From the NCBI GenBank assembly GCA_009920765.1, contig RFZJ01000002.1:1-64000 (forward strand): a DNA stretch of 64,000 bases, given 5' to 3'. Origin of the DNA: Planctomycetota bacterium. Lineage in GTDB: Bacteria > Planctomycetota > Planctomycetia > Gemmatales > Gemmataceae. This document shows positions 18,335 through 27,270 of this stretch, piece after piece. A model generated the notes under the pieces. That model saw only the letters and a program-made list of their open reading frames with translations. It did no database searches and had not been told where the DNA came from. The position numbers were made by a program, and so were the translations under genes. Each line of letters begins with the position of its first letter. Position 1 is the first letter of the stretch.

Positions 18335-19180
18335 ATGAAATATGCAATATGTAATGAAACTTTTGAGAATTGGGAACACGATCGCATTTGTGGTTTTGTG
18401 CGAGCAGCAGGTTATCAGGGACTAGAGATGGCCCCTTTTACCCTGGCAGATCGCATCACCAAAGTTTCTACTGAAATGCGGTCAAAATTAAAAAAGGAAG
18501 CTGAAGCCGAAGGTGTTAAGATTATTGGGTTGCATTGGCTTTTGGCTAAAACTGAGGGTTTTTGCTTGACCTCTTCTGATGTGCAAATTCGTACAGCAAC
18601 CGCTAATTATCTAGTCGAACTGGCAAAAGCTTGCCAAGAACTTGGAGGGAATATTTTAGTTCTTGGGTCTCCAGCCCAAAGGCGTATTCCCGTTGGATTT
18701 ACCAAAGAACAGGCAACCGGATTTGCGGTTGATACCCTTAAAAGAACGATCGATGGCATAAGTAAAGCTGGTGTTATGCTTTGCCTTGAACCGTTATCCC
18801 CACCTGATGCTGATTTCATAAATACGGCGAGCGAAGGGTTGGACGTTGTAGAAAAAATAAACCATCCAAATTATTGCCTTCATTTGGATGTAAAAGCGAT
18901 GTCAACGGAACCCGAACCGACCACGGAAGTAATAAGGAAATATATTGGTAAAACTGGGCATTTTCATGCTAATGATTCTAACTTGCGAGGCCCCGGCTTT
19001 GGGAATGTCGATTTTGTTCCCATTTTTCAGGCTTTGTTGGAAAAGAAATATGAAGGGTGGGTCTCGGTCGAGGTTTTTGATTACAAGCCAGACCCGGAAA
19101 CCATTGCAACTCAAAGTATTGCCTACATGAAAAATTGTGAAATTAAAGCCCGGAATTTATTGTCTAATTCCGTGAGATAA
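18335..19180 (+). CDS. Sugar phosphate isomerase/epimerase family TIM-barrel protein
   Basis: The 281-residue protein has the xylose-isomerase-like AP-endonuclease-2 fold: start YAICNETFENW, the GLEMAPFTLADR strand, GLHWLLAKT, CLEPLSPPDADFINT, CLHLDVKAMS and GHFHANDSN. The E, D, H and E residues that bind divalent metal are present (Glu in CLEPL, Asp in LHLDVK, His in FHAND, Glu in VSVEVFD). Planctomycete genomes carry many such proteins, with epimerase or isomerase activity on sugars or inositols. A good AAGGA precedes the ATG. Its close spacing to the protease gene suggests one transcript; substrate unknown. Confidence 0.82.
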   Translation: MKYAICNETFENWEHDRICGFVRAAGYQGLEMAPFTLADRITKVSTEMRSKLKKEAEAEGVKIIGLHWLLAKTEGFCLTSSDVQIRTATANYLVELAKACQELGGNILVLGSPAQRRIPVGFTKEQATGFAVDTLKRTIDGISKAGVMLCLEPLSPPDADFINTASEGLDVVEKINHPNYCLHLDVKAMSTEPEPTTEVIRKYIGKTGHFHANDSNLRGPGFGNVDFVPIFQALLEKKYEGWVSVEVFDYKPDPETIATQSIAYMKNCEIKARNLLSNSVR

Positions 19181-19274
19181 TTCTCTTTTCAACCAAGATT
19201 CTATTGTGATATTAGCTTGCAAGGCTTTATGATTATCCTAGGTTGTTTACTAACGAATATAATTTTAAGGAGAT

Positions 19275-19994
19275 ATGCGGATGTTAAGAAAATTGCTTTT
19301 TTCGTCACTATTTGCAGTTTTGAGCCTGAGTTTTTGTTTAGCAGCAGATAAATCATCCGATGCCAGTAAGGAAGCTTTGCAGAAGCTTCAGGATTTTATT
19401 GGCGAGTGGAAGGGTAATGGAGGCCCACCTCCAAATTCAAAGGCCAGCAAACTTATCTGGACTGAAACTTTTCAGTGGGGCTGGCGCTTCAAAGGCGATG
19501 ACTCTTGGCTTACTTTAGAAGTCAAAGATGGGAAGTTCTTTAAAAATGGCGAGCTTAAGTGGATTCCTGAGAAAAAGATGTACCAATTTACGGTTTCCGA
19601 TCTTAAAGATAACAAAATGGTTTTTGATGGAAAGTTAAACAAGGATATTCTTACCTTGGAACGGATTGATCCTAAAACGAAGGAAACCCAAAGATTGGAA
19701 ATGAACAACGCTGCTGAAGGCGTTCGATTTATTTACAACTACTCCCATAAGGAACAAGGAAAGACATTGTTCATAAAGGATTATATGGTTGCTGCTACCA
19801 AGTCTGGTATGAGTTTGGGTGCCAAAGACAAAAAAACCGAATGTGTGGTCAGCGGTGGCTTGGGAACCATGCCTGTTTCTTATAAAGGTGAAACTTTTTA
19901 TGTATGCTGTTCTGGTTGCAAGGATGCATTCGCAGAAAATCCAGAAAAGTTTGTCAAGGAATTCAAGGCAAAGAAAGCCGCGGGTGGTGAGTAG
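19275..19994 (+). CDS. Secreted protein with C-terminal YHS/TRASH-like metal-binding domain
   Basis: The 239-residue protein has a signal peptide (MRMLRKLLFSSLFAVLSLSF, cleavage after CLAA) and a middle region beginning LQDFIGEWKGNG that resembles DUF1579-type beta-barrel domains. The C-terminal block of about 45 residues has Cys in TECVVSG and the CCSGC...FAENPEKFVKE pattern of YHS/TRASH domains, which bind copper or other metals. A strong AAGGAG lies before ATG 19275. It may be an exported metal sensor or chaperone. The combination of domains is inferred from motif reading only. A terminator follows. Confidence 0.7.
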   Translation: MRMLRKLLFSSLFAVLSLSFCLAADKSSDASKEALQKLQDFIGEWKGNGGPPPNSKASKLIWTETFQWGWRFKGDDSWLTLEVKDGKFFKNGELKWIPEKKMYQFTVSDLKDNKMVFDGKLNKDILTLERIDPKTKETQRLEMNNAAEGVRFIYNYSHKEQGKTLFIKDYMVAATKSGMSLGAKDKKTECVVSGGLGTMPVSYKGETFYVCCSGCKDAFAENPEKFVKEFKAKKAAGGE

Positions 19995-20015
19995 TCTTTT
20001 TGGGATTAATTAATT

Positions 20016-20056
20016 AAAAGATATAAGCCCGGATCTATTTCCGGGCTTTATCTTTT
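20016..20056 (+). terminator. Intrinsic terminator after the YHS-like gene
   Basis: AAAAGATATAAGCCCGG (20016-20032) pairs with CCGGGCTTTATCTTTT (20041-20056) with one bulge. The A and T rich flanks make it potentially bidirectional. Confidence 0.85.
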
Positions 20057-20081
20057 AAATTTGTCGGAGTTTGTAAAAACT

Positions 20082-20107
20082 AATCAGGAAAACACTTGAT
20101 CCTGATT
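20082..20107. other. Hairpin upstream of the cytochrome gene
   Basis: AATCAGGA (20082-20089) pairs perfectly with TCCTGATT (20100-20107) around a 10-base loop. It lies about 160 bases before the cytochrome start, in a stretch otherwise without recognisable signals. It could be an operator or an extra terminator stem. Confidence 0.3.
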
Positions 20108-20268
20108 GATATGCCTTTATTATTGTAATACCTGCCTTGTTTATTCGTTTAAATAAAACAAGGGAAACAAAGCTTTATTGAAAAGTATTCGCAAGCTTGC
20201 CCTTTTCATTAGTTTTGTTTTTAGTGGGGTATATAGGCTTAACTGGGACATTTATTTTGGAGATTTGC

Positions 20269-20850
20269 ATGAACATTGTTAAGAAGGTTGGGGTTTTTGG
20301 TTCCTTATTTACTTTCGGCCTTTTCGCCATGGTTACTCCTGAAGCTAAAACTGCCTTTTTTGAAGATGCGAAGGAAGTAAACGCTGCTGTTTCAAAATTG
20401 GTAGGCAAGAATCCTGATTCCAAGGCTATTGCTGAACTTGCAAAAAAATATTCGTTGGATGAATTGATGCATGTATTCAAGTTTCGAAATAAAGGCGGTT
20501 TGGGCGTAGGTGAAACCGCTGGCGCAATTACTCCAGATGGTATTGAAGCGAAGCTTCAGGGCCTGCAGAAAAAAGAATCTGATAAAGCTGATCTCACAAA
20601 AAATGGCAAGGCATATGCCACCATGGGTGAGGTTTCACTGATTCTTGCTGAACTTTCTGATGCTCATACTCCAAAAGATAAGAAAGGCGAAAAGGATCCT
20701 AAGAAGTGGAAGGAATTTGTTGAAAAAATGCGCAAGGGTTCTAAAGACCTTATCGTTGCATCCAACAAAGGTGATGCCAAAGGCTTAAAGGGTGCAGCTA
20801 AGGTCTTGAATGATAGCTGTGTTGAATGCCATGGCATTTTCCGTGACTAG
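20269..20850 (+). CDS. Secreted monoheme c-type cytochrome (class II-like)
   Basis: The 193-residue protein has a signal-like N-terminus (MNIVKKVGVFGSLFTFGLFA) and a mostly helical, Lys-rich body. A single CVECH heme-binding motif stands six residues from the C-terminal FRD. One heme motif at the C-terminus of a helical bundle is the layout of cytochrome c' or cytochrome c-556-type proteins. It would act in the periplasm as an electron carrier or gas-binding protein. ATG 20269 is preferred over 20197 because GGAG lies seven bases before it. Partner enzymes are not adjacent. Confidence 0.75.
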   Translation: MNIVKKVGVFGSLFTFGLFAMVTPEAKTAFFEDAKEVNAAVSKLVGKNPDSKAIAELAKKYSLDELMHVFKFRNKGGLGVGETAGAITPDGIEAKLQGLQKKESDKADLTKNGKAYATMGEVSLILAELSDAHTPKDKKGEKDPKKWKEFVEKMRKGSKDLIVASNKGDAKGLKGAAKVLNDSCVECHGIFRD

Positions 20851-20870
20851 GTTCCTTGACTGATATAATT

Positions 20871-20907
20871 AAAGGCCCCGATGTTTTATTTCATCGGGGC
20901 TTTGTTT
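20871..20907. terminator. Bidirectional terminator between converging genes
   Basis: AAAGGCCCCGATG (20871-20883) pairs with CATCGGGGCTTT (20892-20903) with one bulge. It sits between the cytochrome stop (20850) and the MFS stop on the other strand (20910). Confidence 0.88.
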
Positions 20908-20909
20908 AT

Positions 20910-22217
20910 TTAGCTACGATGAGTTTGAATTGGCTTTAATTTTAGGAAAAATATCATCAAGGCAGCAAGAAAAGATGTGCTTGCATAAAGAATTAATCCC
21001 CAAGAAAGACTTCCTGTTTTCTCCTTTAAAAAACCAGTTAATGAAGGGCCCATAAACCCCCCCAGGTTACCCATCGAATTAATAAGTGCAATTCCAATTG
21101 CTGCTATGCCAGGTGCCAGCAATGTTGTTTTTAATGCCCAAAACGGCCCAAAGGTTGCATGCACTCCCATGCTGGCAATGGTGATGCCCAGTAATGCTAT
21201 TGGCAGGCTTTCAGGTTTAAGGCCGGCAATTACAAAGCCTGCCGATCCCAATAGGTTTCCTAATAATAGATGCCATTTTCTTTCTTTTAACCGATCCGAA
21301 TTCCATCCCCAAACTGCCATGCTGATCGCGCCAGCTAGAAAAGGAATTGCAGTCAGGAATCCTGTTTGAATGTTTCCTAGATGAGTAGCGTTTAGGAGTA
21401 AGTCCGGAAGCCATAAACCGATTCCATATAAACCTGTAACTTGGAAAAAGTAAATCAGGCACATGTACCATACTGGCAAAGAAAAAAACGCCAGATATGG
21501 ATTTGGTTGAATTGCAGGGGTATGGGTTTTTGATTCTTCTGCAGCTATTTCGTTGCATATAATGGTTTTTTCCTCTTCATTCAGCCACTTTGCATCTACC
21601 GGCTTATCTGGAAGAAAACAGAATATATAGATTCCCATCAAAACGGAGGGTAATGCCTCGAGGAGAAATAACCATTGCCAGCCGTGTAAGGTTGCAATTC
21701 CATCCATGTTAAGCAACATGCCTGAAATCGGGGCACCGATTAGGCCGGAAAGGGGTATTGCAGTCATGAATCTGGAAATTGATTTTCCCCGGTGACTGGG
21801 TGGAAACCAGTAAGTTAGATAAAGGATGATACCTGGAAAAAAACCAGCTTCAGCAAGGCCGAGTAAAAATCGCAAAATATAGAAGGTGGTTGGGGAATTG
21901 ACGAATGCCATTGCGCCCGAAATAATTCCCCAAGAAATCATGATACGAGCGATCCAACGCCTTGCGCCCACTTTTTCCATGATTACATTACTGGGTATTT
22001 CAAAGAGTGCGTAACCTAGAAAAAAAATTCCCGCCCCAAGACCGTAAACCGAGTCGCTGAAATTTAACTCTTCTTTCAAATTCTTGGAAGCAAACCCAAT
22101 GTTGATGCGATCTAGGTAAGCACAAATGTAACTGCAAAAAAGCAGGGGGATCAGGCGCCAAGATACTTTGATAAGCAACTTGTTGGTGATAACTTTAGAA
22201 GTTGCTGTTTCTGACAT
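20910..22217 (-). CDS. MFS transporter, anion:cation symporter (ACS) family
   Basis: The 435-residue protein has 12 hydrophobic segments and the ACS signature features: YLDRINIGFASKNLKEELNFSD near the first loop, AEAGFFPGIILYLTYWFP near helix 4-5 and the RGKSISRFMT loop. The family imports organic anions such as hexuronates, galactonate, tartrate or phthalate. It starts 25 bases after the RraA-like gene on the same strand, so the two are likely one operon. An M81 hydrolase gene lies divergently upstream. The substrate is therefore probably an organic acid, which is inference. Confidence 0.85.
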   Translation of the reverse strand: MSETATSKVITNKLLIKVSWRLIPLLFCSYICAYLDRINIGFASKNLKEELNFSDSVYGLGAGIFFLGYALFEIPSNVIMEKVGARRWIARIMISWGIISGAMAFVNSPTTFYILRFLLGLAEAGFFPGIILYLTYWFPPSHRGKSISRFMTAIPLSGLIGAPISGMLLNMDGIATLHGWQWLFLLEALPSVLMGIYIFCFLPDKPVDAKWLNEEEKTIICNEIAAEESKTHTPAIQPNPYLAFFSLPVWYMCLIYFFQVTGLYGIGLWLPDLLLNATHLGNIQTGFLTAIPFLAGAISMAVWGWNSDRLKERKWHLLLGNLLGSAGFVIAGLKPESLPIALLGITIASMGVHATFGPFWALKTTLLAPGIAAIGIALINSMGNLGGFMGPSLTGFLKEKTGSLSWGLILYASTSFLAALMIFFLKLKPIQTHRS

Positions 22218-22242
22218 GATCGTTGATACCTCTTTTCAATAT

Positions 22243-22905
22243 TTAAAGTACACCATATTTTTTAAAGGCTGCGGTAGCACTGAGTCCGTTTTTTATTGCA
22301 TCACGAACCGTGTTTTCTGCAGCAACTTTTTCCAGTGCCAAAGAAATTGTCTCCTCTTCTAATTCCCGTGGGATAATCACTATGCCGTCAATGTCCGCTA
22401 CAATAATGTCTCCCGGGCAAATCAGGCAGTTTCCTATTTCTACTTTTACATCGATTTCAATGACTTTCTGCCTGTTTTTGCTGTCAAGCGGGCTGGCACC
22501 TTTGGCAAATACCGGGAAATTCATGGAATTCATTTTCAGTTGATCTCGCACCAATCCATCTACAATTGCTCCAACACATCCGGTTCTGATGCATGCTGTT
22601 GATAGTAACTCGCCCCATAATGCAGACCTGAATGATCCGTTCGCGGCGGCAATCAATACCTCGTCAGGTTGGCATGAATCTACCGCCTTAAGCTCTAATT
22701 CATAGGGGTTTGGGTCGATATGAGCCATATCAGCCCAAAGCGTTGTCTTGCATCTTCCTACAAGAACTTTATCAGTTCGCCCTGAAACTTGTGGCAATTG
22801 GCATTTGATTACGTGATTGTTGGAGTCCAATCCGTCCAATACATCGCTGACAACAGCGCTGTAAAGTTTTTCTCTTAGAAGTTCGAAGTTGTGGCTGGTT
22901 TTCAT
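22243..22905 (-). CDS. RraA-like family protein (aldolase/decarboxylase type)
   Basis: The 220-residue protein has the RraA fold signature: GELLSTACIRTGCVGAIVDG followed by LVRD, and GDIIVADIDGIVIIP near 165-180. Members include HMG/oxaloacetate aldolases, which cleave 4-hydroxy-4-methyl-2-oxoglutarate or decarboxylate oxaloacetate using a divalent metal, and the RNase E inhibitor RraA. The acid-transporter neighbour argues for the metabolic role. It is longer than E. coli RraA (161 residues), like catabolic members. AAGGAG lies upstream of ATG 22905. Divergent spacing of about 90 bases to the M81 gene suggests a shared promoter region. Confidence 0.82.
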   Translation of the reverse strand: MKTSHNFELLREKLYSAVVSDVLDGLDSNNHVIKCQLPQVSGRTDKVLVGRCKTTLWADMAHIDPNPYELELKAVDSCQPDEVLIAAANGSFRSALWGELLSTACIRTGCVGAIVDGLVRDQLKMNSMNFPVFAKGASPLDSKNRQKVIEIDVKVEIGNCLICPGDIIVADIDGIVIIPRELEEETISLALEKVAAENTVRDAIKNGLSATAAFKKYGVL

Positions 22906-22995
22906 GATCGATAAAATCTCCTTGCGCTTTAGGGTTTTTCAATTCAGACTGCAACAACTGGAATCGGAATCTTAATCATTAGGGGCTTGGTAAAT

Positions 22996-24465
22996 ATGCG
23001 TGTAGGTATCATCGGCATACTTCAGGAATCAAATACTTTTATACAAGGTAAAACAACACTCCGGGATTTTCAGAATGATATTCTTTCAGAGGGGGACAGT
23101 ATACGCCAGAAGTTTCAAGATTCGCATCATGAAATTGGTGGTTTTTTCAAGGGCCTTCAGAAATTAGGCATTGAGCCTGTGCCTTTGCTTGCTGCACGGG
23201 CTCTGCCTTACGGGGTTATTGAGTCTGATTGCTGGACTCACTTGATGAGCAGGCTTGATAAGGTACTAGAAGTTGCGAACCAATTAGATGGAATCCTTGC
23301 TGCTCCCCATGGTGCAACTGTTGCTGAAAATGAAAATGATGCTGATGGTTTTTGGCTTCGCAAATTAAGAATTGCGATGGGTGATAAACCCATCGTTGCA
23401 ACTGCGGACCCGCATGGCAACCTCTCGGCGATGCAATCTGATTCCGTGGATGCAATTTTGAGTTATCGAACTAATCCGCACATGGATCAGTATGATCGAG
23501 GATTAGAGGCTGCAGAATTAATGGGAGATATCTTAAACCATAAAGTCAAGCCTACCAAGGCTACCATTTATTTGCCTTTTGCGGTTAATATCTTCTGTCA
23601 AAATTCCAGTGAAGACCCTTTAAAGAGCTATATTAGTAGGGTAGAAAGTATTCGAAACAAACCAAAGGTTTTGGCTGTTTCAGTTTTCGTCGGCTTTCCT
23701 TATGCTGATGTTCCCCAGATGGGGGCAGCAATATGCGTAATGACTAATGATGATTTTGCATTGGCCAAGAAATATGCGGATGAGTTGGCGCAGGTTTGGT
23801 TAAGTATGAAAAAGCAATTCGATCCGATTTTGCCTTCAGTTGCTGATTCTGTGACGCAGATGAAAAATCTTACAGGTCCTATTTGCGCCTTGGACATGGG
23901 TGACAATGTTGGTGGGGGATCTCCTGGTGATAGTACTATTCTTGTGCATGAGTTGATTGCACAGAAAGCTTATCCATTTTTTTGTGTGATTGCTGATCCG
24001 GAAATAGTTGCGCAAGCAACAGCAATCGGACTGGAAAATACCGGATCATTTTCAATTGGAGCAAAGCATGATCGGTTTCATGGTTTTCCTTTGCAAATAA
24101 ATGCCAAAGTTTCCTTTTTGGGCGATGGGAAATTTTCAGAAAGCAATCCAACCCATGGCGGATTCACCCAATTTGACCAAGGGAAAACAGCAATACTTCA
24201 AACCGTAGAAGGTAATACCCTTATGATAAGTTCGAGGAGGATGGTGCCTTTCAGCTTGAATCAATTGCTTTCATTTGGCATTGATCCAAGACAATACAGG
24301 GTATTGGTGGTTAAAGGAGTTCATGCTCCGCTTGCAGCATATAAAGCGGTGTGTAAAAGCATTGTGCGGGTGGATACTCCTGGTGTTACCAGTGCGAGTT
24401 TGCATCGCTTACCCTATAAAATGCGAAGAAAACCGATGTTTCCTTTCGAAGAAATCTATCTTTAA
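22996..24465 (+). CDS. M81 family metallopeptidase-like protein (MlrC family)
   Basis: The 489-residue protein follows the MlrC layout. The N-terminal domain has GILQESNTF (about 7-15), PHGATVAEN, TADPHGNLS and YRTNPHMDQYDRG. The C-terminal domain begins near CALDMGDNVGGGSPGDSTIL. MlrC of Sphingomonas acts in microcystin breakdown, but most relatives have unknown substrates. Zinc-binding His and Asp residues appear in the PHG, DPHGN and NPHxD motifs. ATG 22996 is preferred to the TTG three codons earlier because the family starts with RVGII. It is divergent from the RraA-MFS pair, so the three may form one catabolic locus. Confidence 0.85.
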   Translation: MRVGIIGILQESNTFIQGKTTLRDFQNDILSEGDSIRQKFQDSHHEIGGFFKGLQKLGIEPVPLLAARALPYGVIESDCWTHLMSRLDKVLEVANQLDGILAAPHGATVAENENDADGFWLRKLRIAMGDKPIVATADPHGNLSAMQSDSVDAILSYRTNPHMDQYDRGLEAAELMGDILNHKVKPTKATIYLPFAVNIFCQNSSEDPLKSYISRVESIRNKPKVLAVSVFVGFPYADVPQMGAAICVMTNDDFALAKKYADELAQVWLSMKKQFDPILPSVADSVTQMKNLTGPICALDMGDNVGGGSPGDSTILVHELIAQKAYPFFCVIADPEIVAQATAIGLENTGSFSIGAKHDRFHGFPLQINAKVSFLGDGKFSESNPTHGGFTQFDQGKTAILQTVEGNTLMISSRRMVPFSLNQLLSFGIDPRQYRVLVVKGVHAPLAAYKAVCKSIVRVDTPGVTSASLHRLPYKMRRKPMFPFEEIYL

Positions 24466-24490
24466 TCTGTTATTCAAACAAGGTGCAAAC

Positions 24491-24832
24491 ATGTGGACCG
24501 TGATTCTTTTGGTTTCATCCAATGTATTTATGACTATGGCGTGGTATGGGCACTTAAGATTCAAAGGTTTTCCTTTATGGTTGGTCATCTTGGTGAGTTG
24601 GGCTATCGCCCTTCCTGAATATGCCTTACAAGTTCCAGCGAATCGATTGGGGCATGGTCAATTTAGTGCCGCGCAGCTTAAAATTATTCAGGAAGTAATT
24701 TCTTTAAGTGTATTTTTTATTTTCGCAGCAATTTATCTTGGAGAGAAACCGACGCTTAGAACAGGTTTAGCAGCCCTGTTGATTATTGGCGCCGTTGTGG
24801 TTGCGTTTTGGGATGATGGCAGGGTTAATTGA
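24491..24832 (+). CDS. DMT/DUF486 family small membrane protein
   Basis: The 113-residue protein has four hydrophobic helices and the DUF486 (COG3169) pattern: SSNVFMTMAWYGHL near the start, ALPEYALQVPANRLGH in the middle and IYLGEKPTLR near the end. This family belongs to the drug/metabolite transporter superfamily and its substrate is unknown. ATG 24491 has AGGTG upstream; the longer in-frame extension overlaps the MlrC gene and is rejected. It follows mlrC by 25 bases, so it is probably in the same transcript. Confidence 0.85.
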   Translation: MWTVILLVSSNVFMTMAWYGHLRFKGFPLWLVILVSWAIALPEYALQVPANRLGHGQFSAAQLKIIQEVISLSVFFIFAAIYLGEKPTLRTGLAALLIIGAVVVAFWDDGRVN

Positions 24833-24868
24833 AGGCAATAGTGCAGGTAGTTTAAGAAACTAAAATTC

Positions 24869-24909
24869 AAAGACCACGCCCGATGTTAATCTTGGCGTGG
24901 TCTTTTTAA
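24869..24909. terminator. Bidirectional terminator
   Basis: AAAGACCACGCC (24869-24880) pairs perfectly with GGCGTGGTCTTT (24894-24905), followed by more T residues. It separates the converging DUF486 and tatA genes. Confidence 0.92.
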
Positions 24910-24926
24910 ATTAGATTCAAATAGGC

Positions 24927-25214
24927 CTAAATCTTTGGGCTTGATTCAGACGGGCTGCTGATGTCCTCAAATTTCGGAGCGGAAGCAGTCATCTTTTGTG
25001 GTGCTTTGGGTTGCTCTACCTGTTGGCTAGAAGAAGATGAACCTAAATCAACATCATCTTCAATTCCCTTGATACCTTTTTTGAATTCGACGATACCTTT
25101 ACCAAGGTAACGGCCAACTTCTGGAAGTTTACGACCGAAAATAAGCACCCCTATGACTGCAAGAACAATCATTTCAGGCATTCCCAAACCAATAAAACCA
25201 AACAAGGGGGCCAT
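24927..25214 (-). CDS. tatA: Sec-independent translocase subunit TatA/TatB family
   Basis: The 95-residue protein has a short N-terminal membrane helix (GLGMPEMIVLAVIGVLIFG), the conserved FGRKLPE hinge and an amphipathic helix LGKGIVEFKKGIKG, then a Ser/Pro/Gln-rich tail. TatA forms the pore component that moves folded proteins across the inner membrane. ATG 25214 has AGGAG eight bases before it, so the 15-residue upstream extension is rejected. No tatC is adjacent. The helix-hinge lacks the conserved Pro and Glu pattern expected of TatB, so TatA is the likelier assignment. Confidence 0.92.
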   Translation of the reverse strand: MAPLFGFIGLGMPEMIVLAVIGVLIFGRKLPEVGRYLGKGIVEFKKGIKGIEDDVDLGSSSSSQQVEQPKAPQKMTASAPKFEDISSPSESSPKI

Positions 25215-25429
25215 GTAAAAACTCCTAAATATAAATGCCTTAAATTCCATTGATTTCAAATCGGGTAAGGCTAGTATCTATTAATTAAGTATATCAGCAA
25301 AAATCCTGTATCAACAAGGATAATGAGGTTAATTTTTTTTAACTCCTCTGATTTTATAATACTAGGTAAAGGAATCGGCGGAAACCCTTGCTTGGAATAA
25401 CTTTAGGTAAATAGGTTGTGAGGATTGGA

Positions 25430-26050
25430 ATGGCAATTCTTTTGAAAATTAAGGCGGTTTTTTTTCTACTCTTGCTTACTTTTACGCAAGTTAGCTTTGC
25501 CAACGATTTTTACCCTTTAGAAGATGGTTCGCTTTGGAAGTACAAAGATTCCAACAATAAAACCATTGTTAAAAAAGCTGTTCGAGAAGAAAAAATTGGT
25601 TATTACCCCTCGGTTTTACTTGAAGTTTCCGAGGGTTTAAAGTTGCTGTCTTCTGAACATATAGGTGTAACTAACGAAGGGGTTTTTAGATTTGCGTTGG
25701 ATGGCAAAAGGTTTGATCAGGGTGCCTTAATTTTAAAAGATAAGCCCATGGTTGGTGATAAATGGCCTATTACTCTTACGCTTGATTCAGGAAAGTTTAT
25801 TACTGAAATTAAAGTTTCTGAGGAAGAGGCGATTGTGCCTTTTGGAAAATTTAAATGCCTTGTTACCACAGCAATAAGCAAGGATGAAAAAGGAATAGAA
25901 TATCAACTTAAAAACTATCATGCACAAAACATCGGGGTGGTTAAAGTTACAATTGAAAAAGCGGGGAGAATATATTACGAACTTGAGTTATTAGAGTTCA
26001 AGCTTGGCGGTAATAAAACGTCGGATCCCAAAAGCATTGAAAAAAAATAG
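25430..26050 (+). CDS. Secreted protein of unknown function
   Basis: The 206-residue protein has a signal peptide (MAILLKIKAVFFLLLLTFTQ, cleavage after SFA). A beta-rich body starts DFYPLEDGSLWKYKDSN, which resembles the YxLxxGxxWxY opening of DUF3108-like or TapB-like exported proteins. Alternating hydrophobic residues and paired KDKPMVGDKW and FGKFKCLV blocks suggest a beta-barrel or jellyroll. ATG 25430 is preferred because GAGG lies six bases upstream; a GTG 12 bases earlier is the alternative. It converges with the endonuclease/phosphatase gene. Function unknown. Confidence 0.6.
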   Translation: MAILLKIKAVFFLLLLTFTQVSFANDFYPLEDGSLWKYKDSNNKTIVKKAVREEKIGYYPSVLLEVSEGLKLLSSEHIGVTNEGVFRFALDGKRFDQGALILKDKPMVGDKWPITLTLDSGKFITEIKVSEEEAIVPFGKFKCLVTTAISKDEKGIEYQLKNYHAQNIGVVKVTIEKAGRIYYELELLEFKLGGNKTSDPKSIEKK

Positions 26051-26061
26051 CGCTACATTTG

Positions 26062-27144
26062 TTAGTTAGACCCTGCAACTTTTAAGCGAATGGTTACGGG
26101 CAGATGGTCGCTATAACCACGCACATGCTTGTGATCTTTTTCTGAACCAAATCTAACTGGGTGCCCTTTGCTATCTGCTGGGGGAGATGCACTAAAAACT
26201 TTCGCTGTCGATGGATCGCAACTCCAGCCTTTGTCATCAAGCAACCCAGGCGAGACAACAATTTGATCATATAGCTCGGATTTTCCATGATAATAAATGC
26301 TTCCAAGTTTTTTTTCCTTCCAATCGGAAAAAGGGTTTAATAAAGGGAAATCGAGCCAGCGAGCTTCCCCTGAAGATCCTTCAATCTCTCGTTTTTTAAT
26401 TAAAGTTTCCTGTACAGTGTCTGTTGTTTTCAAATGTTTCTTCACACAATCTTCGTCAGGGGTTGAGTTGAAATCTCCACATACAAGGAAATCGATGTCT
26501 GGGTTGTTTCGAGCCATTGCAATATAGGCCCCATGAATTTGGTCAGCATACTTTGCCCTTCCCGTGCCATCTTTGTCTGTAAGTTTTGAAGTCCAATGGG
26601 TTGCAAGAACAATCAATTCCTTGCCATTGACCTTGATGGGAACTTCTAAAATTCGAACTCTTTTTCCAAGCAGGGTAACCTTGTTGGATTGGATTGGTAG
26701 TTTGCTGATAACGCAGGTAGCAATGCATCTTCCTCCGTGGGGATTTTTAAATGCAATATCACGGTATTGATTGTCCGGCGGAAGTTTTGCATTCAAGGAT
26801 GCCATCAATAAATTGGGGACTTCTGAGGCTTCCTCGACCTCAGCAAGGGCAAGAATATCCGGGCCAGCGCCATTGTTCATGTGCAGTAGAACTTCCACAA
26901 TGTGATCAAGCTTGAGTTTAAAGTCTTTGGGGTTATTAGCAAACCAGGAATCATATTCTTTATCGGGCTCGGTTTTTCGATGATCGTCTTTGTTATCAAA
27001 GAAGTTTTCGACATTCCACATGCAGAAAAGATACCCTTCCTGGGAGGGAGCTTTAACGGGTAAAAGGGCCTTACTTTCGGGAAGGCATCCTGAAGAAAAC
27101 AAGGCACAAACGATGATAAAGTAATTTGGGAAACATGCATTCAT
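26062..27144 (-). CDS. Endonuclease/exonuclease/phosphatase family lipoprotein
   Basis: The 360-residue protein has a short signal ending in FSSGC, so it is likely a lipoprotein. The EEP fold follows: WNVENFF near the start, ILALAEVEEASEVPNL with the catalytic Glu, LATHWTSK, FLVCGDFNSTPDED with the Asp/Asn metal site, and the terminal YSDHLPVTIRL with the Asp-His pair. Members cleave phosphodiester bonds in DNA, lipids or phosphoinositides; as an exported lipoprotein an extracellular nuclease or lipid phosphodiesterase is plausible. ATG 27144 has AAGGTG before it. Confidence 0.83.
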   Translation of the reverse strand: MNACFPNYFIIVCALFSSGCLPESKALLPVKAPSQEGYLFCMWNVENFFDNKDDHRKTEPDKEYDSWFANNPKDFKLKLDHIVEVLLHMNNGAGPDILALAEVEEASEVPNLLMASLNAKLPPDNQYRDIAFKNPHGGRCIATCVISKLPIQSNKVTLLGKRVRILEVPIKVNGKELIVLATHWTSKLTDKDGTGRAKYADQIHGAYIAMARNNPDIDFLVCGDFNSTPDEDCVKKHLKTTDTVQETLIKKREIEGSSGEARWLDFPLLNPFSDWKEKKLGSIYYHGKSELYDQIVVSPGLLDDKGWSCDPSTAKVFSASPPADSKGHPVRFGSEKDHKHVRGYSDHLPVTIRLKVAGSN

Positions 27145-27270
27145 GGTAAACACCTTAAATTAACATTTATACATGCGTCAGCATGATTTGAGGTTGTAGT
27201 TTTTCTCTGATCTTATGTAACCTTATTACAATTACTTTTCTTATAAAGATATTAAGTGATCGGGGGCAAT

